DNA of 17,412 nt from the NCBI GenBank assembly GCA_964428205.1, contig CAYRXE010000020.1, positions 1-17,412 of the forward strand, given 5' to 3'. The position numbers and the translations under genes are program-made. Each line of letters starts with the position of its first letter. The stretch's first letter is position 1. The DNA is from CAYRXE01 sp964428205 (GTDB lineage Bacteria > Patescibacteriota > Gracilibacteria > Peribacterales > Peribacteraceae). Of this stretch, positions 6,715 through 14,120 are shown in pieces. The notes beneath the pieces are model-generated. The model was not told the DNA's origin. It made no database searches and saw nothing but the letters and a program-made list of their open reading frames with translations.

Positions 6715-8292
6715 ATGACACCCGTAAATACAACCAAAGAGCAAGAACGCGCGGAGTTACATCGCGCCATCTGGCAGATTGCTAATGATCTGCGCGGGAG
6801 CGTGGATGGCTGGGATTTCAAGCAATACGTTTTGGGCATGCTCTTTTATCGGTTTATCAGTGAAAACCTCACGATCTATATCAATGTAGATGAACGGCGT
6901 AGCGGCAAAAAGGATTTTGACTATGCAAAGCTCTCGGATAAAGAAGCGGAGTTTGGTAGAGCCGATACAGTAAAGGAGAAGGGCTTCTATATTTTACCGA
7001 GCGAGTTGTTTGTGAATGTGCGTGAGCATGCGCGGAACGACGCCAACCTGAACGAAACACTGGCTGCGGTGTTCCGAAATATTGAACTTTCAGCAAAAGG
7101 CGCCAGTAGTGAAGATGACCTCAAAGGTCTTTTTGATGATCTAGATGTGAATGCCAACAAATTGGGGAACACAGTGGAGCAGAGGAATAAAAAGCTTGTA
7201 AAGCTAATGGATGCAATCGGCGATCTTCGACTAGGCGACTATGCTGACAACACCATCGATGCCTTCGGCGACGCGTATGAATTCCTTATGTCGATGTATG
7301 CCTCCTCGGCAGGTAAGTCAGGGGGTGAGTTTTACACACCGCAGGAAGTGAGCGAGCTTCTGGCTGAAATCACCACGGTAGGAAAAAAGGAGGTGAACAA
7401 AGTGTATGACCCGGCTTGTGGTTCCGGTTCGCTCCTCCTTAAATTCGCCAAAGTCCTTGGCAAAGACAACGTTCGGCAGGGTTTCTACGGACAGGAAATC
7501 AATCTGACGACATATAACCTCTGCAGGATCAACATGTTCCTGCACGACATTAACTACAACCATTTCGATATTGCTAACGGAGATACCCTTACAGACCCGA
7601 AGCATTGGGACGATGAACCTTTCGATGCCATCGTTTCCAATCCTCCATATTCCATCCAGTGGGAAGGCGACGCCAACCCGCTTCTCATTAATGATCCACG
7701 CTTTTCACCAGCTGGCGTGCTGGCACCAAAGAGCAAAGCTGATCTTGCGTTTACCATGCACATGCTCTCGTGGCTTTCCACCAGTGGTACAGCAGCCATT
7801 GTCGAGTTCCCTGGAGTGCTCTATCGCGGTGGAGCGGAGCGCAAGATTCGTAAATACCTCGTCGATAATAACTACATCGATACGGTCATTCAGCTTCCGC
7901 CCGATCTCTTCTTTGGTACCACGATTGCCACCTGCATTATTGTGCTGAAGAAGAGTAAGAACGATAATAAGACTCTTTTTATCGACGCCTCTGCCGAGTT
8001 CATGCGTGGCGGAAATAAAAACAAACTCAGCGAAGAAAACCGCCTGAAGATTTTGCAGGCGTTTACAGCGCGGAAAGATCACCAACACTTTGCTAAGCTC
8101 GTAGAGAACAAGAGTATCGAAGAGAATGATTACAACATTGCAGTATCGAGTTATGTTGTTGGTGAAGATACCCGCGAAGTGATTGATATTACCAAGCTCA
8201 ACGCCGACATTGCCCGCATGGTTGGGAGGCAGAATGAGCTGCGCACGGCGATTGATGCCATTGTTCTTGACCTAGAGAAATACCATGACTAA
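6715..8292 (+). CDS. hsdM: Type I restriction-modification system DNA N6-adenine methyltransferase subunit
   Basis: The 525-aa M subunit of a type I system. Together with HsdS it methylates adenine in a bipartite site and protects host DNA. The N-terminal helical domain opens with LHRAIWQIANDLRGSVDGWDFKQYVLG, typical of HsdM. The catalytic domain holds motif I DPACGSGSLLLKFAKVLG (from Asp232), GQEINLTTYNLCRINMFLHD, and motif IV NPPY at 309-312. The ADLAFTMHMLSWLSTSGTAAIV and FPGVLYRGGAERKIRKYLVDN segments follow, as usual for the family. The C-terminal helices (about 460-525) should contact HsdS. The length is normal and no motif is lost. The start lies 2 nt after the nuclease stop, and the last 8 nt overlap hsdS (ATGACTAA), so translation is coupled. 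Confidence 0.97.
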   Translation: MTPVNTTKEQERAELHRAIWQIANDLRGSVDGWDFKQYVLGMLFYRFISENLTIYINVDERRSGKKDFDYAKLSDKEAEFGRADTVKEKGFYILPSELFVNVREHARNDANLNETLAAVFRNIELSAKGASSEDDLKGLFDDLDVNANKLGNTVEQRNKKLVKLMDAIGDLRLGDYADNTIDAFGDAYEFLMSMYASSAGKSGGEFYTPQEVSELLAEITTVGKKEVNKVYDPACGSGSLLLKFAKVLGKDNVRQGFYGQEINLTTYNLCRINMFLHDINYNHFDIANGDTLTDPKHWDDEPFDAIVSNPPYSIQWEGDANPLLINDPRFSPAGVLAPKSKADLAFTMHMLSWLSTSGTAAIVEFPGVLYRGGAERKIRKYLVDNNYIDTVIQLPPDLFFGTTIATCIIVLKKSKNDNKTLFIDASAEFMRGGNKNKLSEENRLKILQAFTARKDHQHFAKLVENKSIEENDYNIAVSSYVVGEDTREVIDITKLNADIARMVGRQNELRTAIDAIVLDLEKYHD

Positions 8293-9511
8293 GCCTCTAA
8301 ACTCTATCGAACGGCTGATAGCAGAGCTGTGTCCCGATGGAGTGGAGCTCAAGGAGCTACAAGAAGTGTTTTTGCTAAAGAATGGATACACGCCATCAAA
8401 ATCACAATCAAAATATTGGGAAGGTGGCACAATTCCATGGTTCCGAATGGAAGATATACGCGAAAATGGACAAATACTTAATGACTCATTTCTGCATATT
8501 ACGCCAGAAGCAGTAAAAGGAGGAAAACTGTTCCCTGCGAACTCGATCATTATTGCTACCTCTGCCACAATTGGCGAACATGCGTTAATTACAGTACCAT
8601 TTCTGTCTAATCAAAGGTTTACATCAATGTCTTTAAAGTCCGAATATCTAAAACTATTAAACGTAAAATTTATTTACTATTACTGCTTTGTGCTAGATGA
8701 ATGGTGCAAGGAAAATATAACAACTTCAAGTTTTTCATCCGTTGATATGTCAGGGTTTAAGCGATTTAAAATTCCCATCCCTCCTCTCCCAGTCCAAGAA
8801 GCCATCGTCAAAATTCTCGATACATTCACGGAGCTGGAAGCAGAGCTGGAAGCAGAGCTGGAAGCGAGAAAGAAGCAGTATGAGTATTACAGAGATGATC
8901 TGCTGACGTTTGGAGAGGGGGTTGAGCAAACAACTTTAAGCACTGTGTGTGCCATTTACGATGGTACACACCAAACCCCCAAGTATATAGCAGAAGGTGT
9001 AAAATTTGTAAGTGTAGAGAATATAAATTTTTTATATCAATCAGATAAATATATTTCGCGAGAAGACTTCGATAAGAATTTCAACATAAAGCCAAAAATT
9101 AACGATGTTTTTATGACAAGAATTGGCTCAATAGGGGCATGCGCTATCGTTGATCAGGATGTGGATCTCGCATATTATGTTACATTGGCTTTGTTACGGC
9201 CTAATCAGGAAAAAATAATGAGTAAATATTTGAAATATATAATTGAAAGTGGATTTGGAAAAAAAGAGTTAAGAAAGAGGACACTTGTAAATGCAACACC
9301 CATTAAAATTAATTTAGGTGAAATTGGGAAAATAAAAATTCCCATTCCGCCACTTGTCGAACAAAAACGCATCGTCATCATCCTCGAAAAATTTGACGCA
9401 CTCGTGAACGACATCTCCATCGGCCTGCCCGCTGAGATCAAAGCTCGCAGGCAGCAATACAAATACTACCGTGATAAACTCCTCACCTTCAAAGAATATG
9501 CCAAAGAATAA
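8285..9511 (+). CDS. hsdS: Type I restriction-modification specificity subunit with three ELEA spacer repeats
   Basis: A 408-aa S subunit that recognises DNA through two target-recognition domains (TRDs). TRD1 is about residues 15-165. It is followed by a conserved region (KIPIPPLPVQEAIVKILDTF, then ELEA x3, then RKKQYEYYRDDLLTF). TRD2 is about 212-350, followed by a second conserved region (KIPIPPLVEQKRIVIILEKFDALVNDI, then GLPAEIKARRQQYKYYRDKLLTF). The two conserved regions are clearly repeats of each other and form the helical arms that set the distance between half-sites. The ELEA repeats at 183-194 lie in the first arm. The TRD-coding DNA is markedly A/T-rich compared with the conserved regions, as expected for frequently exchanged domains. 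The gene overlaps hsdM by 8 nt and hsdR by 14 nt. The target sequence cannot be predicted by eye. Confidence 0.95.
   Translation: MTKPLNSIERLIAELCPDGVELKELQEVFLLKNGYTPSKSQSKYWEGGTIPWFRMEDIRENGQILNDSFLHITPEAVKGGKLFPANSIIIATSATIGEHALITVPFLSNQRFTSMSLKSEYLKLLNVKFIYYYCFVLDEWCKENITTSSFSSVDMSGFKRFKIPIPPLPVQEAIVKILDTFTELEAELEAELEARKKQYEYYRDDLLTFGEGVEQTTLSTVCAIYDGTHQTPKYIAEGVKFVSVENINFLYQSDKYISREDFDKNFNIKPKINDVFMTRIGSIGACAIVDQDVDLAYYVTLALLRPNQEKIMSKYLKYIIESGFGKKELRKRTLVNATPIKINLGEIGKIKIPIPPLVEQKRIVIILEKFDALVNDISIGLPAEIKARRQQYKYYRDKLLTFKEYAKE
8831..8866 (+). repeat. Three 12-bp tandem repeats inside hsdS (ELEA)3
   Basis: GAGCTGGAAGCA at 8831-8842 and 8843-8854, and GAGCTGGAAGCG at 8855-8866: three in-frame copies, the third differing only in its last base. 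Each encodes Glu-Leu-Glu-Ala. Change by one unit keeps the frame and lengthens or shortens the helix between the TRDs by four residues. The known parallel is the 12-bp TAEL repeat in EcoR124I (two copies) and EcoR124/3I (three copies), which changes the recognised spacer by one base pair. Confidence 0.9.
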
Positions 9512-12500
9512 GTACAATCTCGTAGCAGAAAACCCGCAGAGCACGGTCGTAGCGGAATATACGCCGGATAAGAAGCGTTCGTCTCAATACCAGAGTGAAG
9601 AGGAGCTGGAAAAGGCGTTTATCAAGCAATTGGAGGCTCAGGCGTATCAATTTTTGCACATCTCATCCGATGATGATTTGATTGCTAATTTGCGCGTGCA
9701 ACTGCAGAAGTTAAATGGCTTTACGTTTAGTGATAGTGAATGGGAAAGATTTTTTGCCGGAGAGATTGCGAATCCGAATCAGAGCATTGCAGAAAAAACT
9801 GCCACCATTCAGGAAGACTATATCAAGAATCTTACGCGCGATGATGGCACTGTAAAAAATGTCTATTTACTGCGAAAAGACAACGTACACGAAAATACCC
9901 TGCAAGTGATCAATCAATACGCTACTGATGAGGGCAAGCGTGCCAATCGTTATGATGTGACGGTGCTCGTCAACGGTTTGCCGTTGGTGCATATAGAACT
10001 CAAGCGTCGTGGAGTGGCTATTCAAGAAGCCTTCAATCAGATCAATCGCTATCAGCGGGAGAGTTTTTGGGCGGGTTCTGGTTTGTTTGAGTATGTGCAG
10101 TTGTTCGTAATCAGTAACGGTACGCATACAAAGTACTACAGCAACACCACACGATTAGAGCACATCAGAGAAGCTGCGGAAGGAACGGTGAAAAAAGGGA
10201 AGCAATCGAGCAACAGCTTTGAATTCACCAGTTGGTGGGCAGATGCGACAAATAGACCGATTACGGATGTAATGGATTTTACCAAAACGTTTTTTGCCAA
10301 GCGCACACTGCTCAATATTTTGTCTCGCTATTGCGTCTTTACGACCGAAAAGCAGTTGCTCGTCATGCGTCCGTATCAGATCGTTGCGACGGAAAAGATT
10401 CTGACGAAGATTGAACTAAGTACAAACTATAAGAAACTCGGAACCCTGGAAGCAGGGGGCTACGTGTGGCACACAACCGGATCTGGAAAAACTCTGACAA
10501 GCTTTAAGACCGCGCAGCTTGTGAGCGAATTACCCTACATCGACAAAGTGTTGTTTATTGTGGATCGCAAAGATCTCGATTACCAGACCATGCGTGAGTA
10601 CGATAAGTTTGAAAAAGGCGCAGCCAATAGCAACACAAGTACCTCTATATTGAAGCGCCAACTCGAAGATCCTAATACAAGCATTATCATCACAACTATT
10701 CAAAAGCTAGACCGCTTTATTGATCGAAATGAAGGACATGCATTCTTCGATGGTCATATTGTGCTGATATTTGATGAGTGCCATCGTTCGCAATTTGGCG
10801 AGATGCATGCTGCCATCACGAAGGCATTCAAGAATTATCACCTATTTGGATTTACCGGTACGCCGATCTTTGCGGTGAACGCGTCTTCGGGCGGGCGACC
10901 GGACTTCAAAACAACGGAGCAAACTTTCGGGGAAAAGCTGCACACCTACACCATTGTAGATGCTATTGCAGATAAAAACGTGTTACCGTTTAAGGTGGAT
11001 TACGTTTCCACGGTGCGAGAAGCGGAGGATATCGAAGACAAAAAAGTGAAGGATATCGACCGTGAAGCAGTGCTTGCCGCGCCCGAGCGTCTGGCAAACA
11101 TCGTGCGGTATATCCGCGAACATTTTGACCAGAAAACCAAGCGCAACAGTTTTTACAAGCTGAAAGACCGCAGGCTCGCCGGTTTTAACTCAATTTTTGC
11201 CGTCTCTTCGATTGATGTTGCGAAGAAGTATTACGCCGAGTTCAAGAAGCAGCTTGCAGACGTACCGAGTGACAAAAAACTGAAGGTAGCGACGATCTAC
11301 AGTTTCGGGGTGAACGACGCAGACCTTGATGGAATGATCGATGAAAACTCGGAAGACACAAGTGGGCTGGATGCCAGCTCAAGGGATTTTCTAGAGAGTG
11401 CCATCGCTGACTATAACGCGATGTTTGGTACATCGTACGATACTTCTGCCGATAAGTTTCAAAACTACTACAAGGATGTGAGTGAGCGTGTGAAGAATCG
11501 TGAAGTCGATATCCTCCTTGTCGTCAACATGTTCCTGACGGGCTTCGATGCCACGACGCTCAATACCTTATGGGTGGATAAGAATTTGCGATTGCATGGC
11601 TTGCTGCAAGCCTTTTCGCGCACGAATCGCATTTTGAATACAGTGAAAACATTCGGAAACGTTGTGTGCTTCCGTAATCTAGAAAAAGCAACCAATGAAT
11701 CTATTTCTCTTTTTGGTGATAAAGAAGCCAGTGGCATCGTGTTACTTAAATCGTACGAAGAGTATTACAACGGTTACAAAGACGGCGAGAAGGAAGTTCG
11801 TGGGTACGTTGCGTTGGTCAATGAGCTTGTACAGAAATTCCCTGTTGGAGAGCGCATTGTGGGTGAACAGAGCCAAAAAGAATTTATTAAACTGTACAGC
11901 GGAATTTTGCGAGTACGGAATATTTTAGTGACCTTTGACGAGTTTGCAGGCAATGAAATCCTCACCGAGCGAGATGTACAGGACTATCACAGCGCATATA
12001 TCGATCTCTACAATGAATTCCGTAAAGGTAAGGAAGATGAAAAGGAAAACATCAATGATGATCTTGTGTTTGAAATGGAACTGATCAAACAAATAGAGAT
12101 CAACATTGATTATGTACTTGGACTCGTCAAAAAGTATCACGAGGATCACATAAAGAACCGCGAGCTACTCGTCGACATCAATAAGGCAATCGACTCGAGC
12201 ATTGAATTACGCAACAAAAAAGATCTCATCAATCAGTTTATTGCCTCTCTTGATGTTCAGTCAGTTGTTGATGACGATTGGCACAAGTTTGTAGAGGAGA
12301 GGAAAATTGAAGAGCTCGAACACATCATTGAAAGCGAAAAACTCGATCACGATGCTACCTATACGTTTGTGCGAAATGCTTTTCGTAATGGCAATCTAAC
12401 AACGACAGGCACAGCAATTGCAAAAATTTTGCCTCCCGTTTCACGTTTTTCCCCTGACGGTGAGCGTACAAAGAAACGTGAGAGTGTATTGCAAAAATTA

Positions 12501-12548
12501 ACAAGTTTCTTTGAGCGATTCTTTGATATTTCAGGGGGAAATTTATAG
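9498..12548 (+). CDS. hsdR: Type I restriction-modification system endonuclease/translocase subunit
   Basis: The 1016-aa R subunit, counted from ATG 9498 (MPKNKYNLVAENP). An upstream in-frame ATG at 9471 lies deep inside hsdS and would add nine unlikely residues. Domains in order: N-terminal nuclease with the PD-(D/E)XK core (LVHIELKRRG, Glu167-x-Lys169, then EAFNQINRYQR); SF2 helicase motor with Walker A TTGSGKT (Lys331), DECH box at 426-429, motif III FGFTGTP, and motif VI QAFSRTNRI (from about 704), preceded by VVNMFLTGFDATTLNTLWVDK; then a C-terminal helical region that binds the methyltransferase core. All motifs are intact, so it should translocate and cut unmethylated DNA using ATP. 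It overlaps hsdS by 14 nt. No hairpin terminator is seen in the 63 nt before the convergent OmdA-domain gene. Confidence 0.97.
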   Translation: MPKNKYNLVAENPQSTVVAEYTPDKKRSSQYQSEEELEKAFIKQLEAQAYQFLHISSDDDLIANLRVQLQKLNGFTFSDSEWERFFAGEIANPNQSIAEKTATIQEDYIKNLTRDDGTVKNVYLLRKDNVHENTLQVINQYATDEGKRANRYDVTVLVNGLPLVHIELKRRGVAIQEAFNQINRYQRESFWAGSGLFEYVQLFVISNGTHTKYYSNTTRLEHIREAAEGTVKKGKQSSNSFEFTSWWADATNRPITDVMDFTKTFFAKRTLLNILSRYCVFTTEKQLLVMRPYQIVATEKILTKIELSTNYKKLGTLEAGGYVWHTTGSGKTLTSFKTAQLVSELPYIDKVLFIVDRKDLDYQTMREYDKFEKGAANSNTSTSILKRQLEDPNTSIIITTIQKLDRFIDRNEGHAFFDGHIVLIFDECHRSQFGEMHAAITKAFKNYHLFGFTGTPIFAVNASSGGRPDFKTTEQTFGEKLHTYTIVDAIADKNVLPFKVDYVSTVREAEDIEDKKVKDIDREAVLAAPERLANIVRYIREHFDQKTKRNSFYKLKDRRLAGFNSIFAVSSIDVAKKYYAEFKKQLADVPSDKKLKVATIYSFGVNDADLDGMIDENSEDTSGLDASSRDFLESAIADYNAMFGTSYDTSADKFQNYYKDVSERVKNREVDILLVVNMFLTGFDATTLNTLWVDKNLRLHGLLQAFSRTNRILNTVKTFGNVVCFRNLEKATNESISLFGDKEASGIVLLKSYEEYYNGYKDGEKEVRGYVALVNELVQKFPVGERIVGEQSQKEFIKLYSGILRVRNILVTFDEFAGNEILTERDVQDYHSAYIDLYNEFRKGKEDEKENINDDLVFEMELIKQIEINIDYVLGLVKKYHEDHIKNRELLVDINKAIDSSIELRNKKDLINQFIASLDVQSVVDDDWHKFVEERKIEELEHIIESEKLDHDATYTFVRNAFRNGNLTTTGTAIAKILPPVSRFSPDGERTKKRESVLQKLTSFFERFFDISGGNL

Positions 12549-12611
12549 AAATCCAAGAATTCATTTGGTACGCAAACGCAAGTCGATTGTTTCACCTAAG
12601 TCCCTCAGCAC

Positions 12612-12896
12612 TCACTTAAAATACTTCGCCGCCTTCTTATTTCTATGAGGGCACCCCGGCCAACAGCATGGTCGGCGTTCGCCTTCGAGTAGCCTCTCAG
12701 AAATCTGTCTTACGTGATCGGCCCTCGTTTCTGCCTGTTTCACAATCGTGGTCCAGCAAATCCACTCGTTACGAGCGAGAGGAGTTAAGCTGTTCCATTT
12801 TTCGAGTACTTTAGGATTAGCAGTGAGAGCTTTCTTAATATCTGCAGGAACAGTGTGTACGACGCCGGTGGCAATCTTCTGCGCACGCACGGGCAC
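12612..12896 (-). CDS. YdeI/OmpD-associated (OmdA-domain) small protein
   Basis: A 94-aa protein with the OmdA/YdeI C-terminal signature: HTVPADIKKALTANPKVLEK, WNSLTPLARNEWICWTTIVK, then AETRADHVRQISERLLEGER. It ends in a Cys-rich tail RRPCCWPGCPHRNKKA (CCxxxCxH), a possible metal site. The family is named bacteriocin-protection/YdeI in other bacteria; its biochemical role is unclear. In-frame TAG at 12908-12906 limits the start. The candidates are GTG 12896 and GTG 12890. The second lies exactly 7 nt after a TATACT box and would be a leaderless start, giving 92 aa. No Shine-Dalgarno is present. It is convergent with hsdR. Confidence 0.78.
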   Translation of the reverse strand: MPVRAQKIATGVVHTVPADIKKALTANPKVLEKWNSLTPLARNEWICWTTIVKQAETRADHVRQISERLLEGERRPCCWPGCPHRNKKAAKYFK

Positions 12897-12902
12897 AGTA
12901 TA
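12897..12902 (-). promoter_or_regulatory. Possible -10 box (TATACT) for the OmdA-domain gene
   Basis: On the minus strand TATACT is followed by 6 nt and then GTG at 12890, the same geometry as TATAAT-6 nt-ATG in front of trhO. This suggests a leaderless mRNA. No clear -35 is seen, so this rests on the -10 alone. Confidence 0.35.
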
Positions 12903-12943
12903 CGACTAGAATGTTGTAAGCAGTACAATATATTGAAATTTAT

Positions 12944-12955
12944 AGAGTATACTCT
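12944..12955 (+). promoter_or_regulatory. Perfect 12-bp palindrome over the lipoprotein -10 box
   Basis: AGAGTATACTCT is its own reverse complement and contains TATACT (12948-12953), a likely -10 for the gene starting at 12974. It would put the transcription start near 12960. A regulator bound here would block the promoter. The site could be a chance palindrome; no second copy was seen in the window. Confidence 0.35.
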
Positions 12956-12973
12956 GGGAGTTCTTCCCTCTAT

Positions 12974-13615
12974 ATGAGCGCCTCTTATAAGACTCTGACG
13001 ATTGCATTAATGCTTATTCTCACAAGCTGCACAAATAGTTCTGCAGAACAAATCTCGAGTGCTTCTTCATCCGCATCTTCACAGTCTTCAAGTGAAGAGG
13101 TTGAGCCGATGCGCTTAAGCGATGATTGTATGGGCCAAAATGGGCCCGTTGGCGATGGCCCTTGGATGCAGGTATTTGAGAAAGCTTTTCCTGCCATTTT
13201 TTCATCAAAAGACTTTAAAGAATTGTGGTCTGTTGAGACCGAATGTGTCATGGATGGCACAAATACTCTTCTTACCTATGTTTATTTGGCGAACAAGCAT
13301 GAATACTTGCACACTGTCATAGCAGTTTTCAATCCTGAGAAAAAACTTCTTAGGCATGTTGATATTGCTTGTCCTTTCTATGACGATATCGGAGGTGCCG
13401 TATTGATGGCAGAATCAAAAAATAGTGTATTGGTGCGGTGTCACACTCGTGGAACACAAGGGGTGCACACGCAGTACTATTCTTTGAATCTTGACAGCTT
13501 TTCCAAGCAGCTCGTTGTTGAAAAGAAGTGTACGTATCATGTAGATGGACGTTTTGAAGATCCAAATGTTCCTGAAAAATTGGTCGGCACTGCATTCGGA
13601 GAGATTGATTGCTGA
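12974..13615 (+). CDS. Predicted secreted lipoprotein with six conserved-looking cysteines
   Basis: A 213-aa protein whose function is not recognised. It has a lipoprotein signal peptide: basic start, hydrophobic core TIALMLIL, lipobox LTSC with Cys19 as the lipid anchor. Next is a Ser/Ala-rich low-complexity linker (about 22-41) and then a globular domain of about 170 residues. That domain has six cysteines (52, 91, 133, 156, 186 and the last residue, 213), enough for three disulfides. The end (EKLVGTAFGEIDC) shows no helix or anchor. The ATG is chosen because it immediately precedes the signal peptide. No strong Shine-Dalgarno is present. The stop is TGA. It sits alone between the OmdA-domain gene and ssrA. 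Confidence 0.8.
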   Translation: MSASYKTLTIALMLILTSCTNSSAEQISSASSSASSQSSSEEVEPMRLSDDCMGQNGPVGDGPWMQVFEKAFPAIFSSKDFKELWSVETECVMDGTNTLLTYVYLANKHEYLHTVIAVFNPEKKLLRHVDIACPFYDDIGGAVLMAESKNSVLVRCHTRGTQGVHTQYYSLNLDSFSKQLVVEKKCTYHVDGRFEDPNVPEKLVGTAFGEIDC

Positions 13616-13633
13616 AATAGATCACAAGAGTAA

Positions 13634-14025
13634 TGGTGGAGATGCCGGGAATTGAACCCGGGTCCAACGTGTAAAAAGGCGCTCCGTACTGTCGTGATCC
13701 TTTCGTTTCCTGCAACCATAAGAAAGGAACAAAGAGAGGTGCAGGGGATGGTGCCTGTAACTCACGTACTTCGCGACACCGGACGAAGACGTGTCTCGCT
13801 GATGACGTCACATCCTCTTAGCGAGAATCCAAGGTGAGACGTGCTTCGCTAGGCGAAGCTAATTAGGCAAGAACCGGCATGCGAACGGAGTTCGCAATAT
13901 CGCGGACCTTGTCCATGAAGGCTGTAGTGGCAGCTATCGTTTGTCGTAGCGGGTGCGGGAGTTACGACGTTCCCGAACAGAGAGTCATCCTTTCTAGAGT
14001 CACGCTGTCGAAGCCTGTCATCCCC
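13634..14025 (-). ncRNA. ssrA: Transfer-messenger RNA (tmRNA), one-piece
   Basis: A 392-nt tmRNA that frees stalled ribosomes and adds a degradation tag. The 5' end GGGGATGACAGGCTTCGACA has the conserved CUUCGAC element. The 3' end carries the T arm CCGGG-TTCAATT-CCCGG and encoded CCA. The acceptor pairs GGGGAUG with CAUCUCC (7 bp, one G-U). PK1 is visible: CGGGA (nt 51-55) pairs with TCCCG (66-70), and GTCGTA (58-63) with TACGAC (78-83). UAGCU (nt 90-94) then matches the E. coli UAGUC just before the resume codon, which puts resume at GCC, nt 95-97 (genome 13931-13929). The tag frame runs 22 codons from ATTAFMDK to RMPVLA and stops at TAA 13865-13863. The hairpin GCTTCGC/GCGAAGC (13859-13843) follows. 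Later TCTCGCT/AGCGAGA pairing marks another pseudoknot. Confidence 0.95.
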
Positions 14026-14068
14026 AGAAGGATTCTTGTATGGCGAAGGTGTGAGTGAACGAGCGTCC

Positions 14069-14074
14069 ATTATA
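14069..14074 (-). promoter_or_regulatory. -10 box of ssrA
   Basis: A perfect TATAAT on the minus strand. Transcription would start near 14062, leaving a 5' leader of about 37 nt to be removed by RNase P from the mature 5' end at 14025. No -35 consensus is visible at 16-18 bp. The region overlaps the upstream part of the divergent trhO promoter. Confidence 0.6.
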
Positions 14075-14108
14075 GACGAAAATCCTCTTTTCCATGCAGA
14101 AAAAGCTC

Positions 14109-14114
14109 TATAAT
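14109..14114 (+). promoter_or_regulatory. -10 box of trhO, predicting a leaderless mRNA
   Basis: A perfect TATAAT followed by 6 nt (TGCCTC) and then the ATG at 14121. The expected transcription start coincides with the A of the start codon. This box lies downstream of the alternative ATG at 14094, which supports 14121 as the true start. Confidence 0.65.
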
Positions 14115-14120
14115 TGCCTC

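Noticed and set aside
8831..8866. CRISPR-like array
   Set aside because: The repeats are 12 bp, have no spacers and lie in frame inside hsdS; no CRISPR array or cas gene is seen anywhere in the window.
9471..9497. Earlier ATG for hsdR
   Set aside because: It would overlap hsdS by 41 nt and add nine residues; ATG 9498 gives a normal 14-nt overlap and family-like N-terminus.
5786..12548. Insertion sequence or integrase borders of the restriction-modification island
   Set aside because: No transposase, integrase, tRNA attachment site or matching terminal repeats were seen on either side, although composition hints at transfer.
13849..14070. 73-codon open frame on the minus strand
   Set aside because: It lies within and just upstream of the tmRNA gene; the open frame is a by-product of ssrA sequence. 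Its overlap with the tag region is in another frame.
14094..14120. Earlier ATG for trhO
   Set aside because: The added residues MQKKLYNCL are translated from the -10 box region; the family N-terminus fits ATG 14121.
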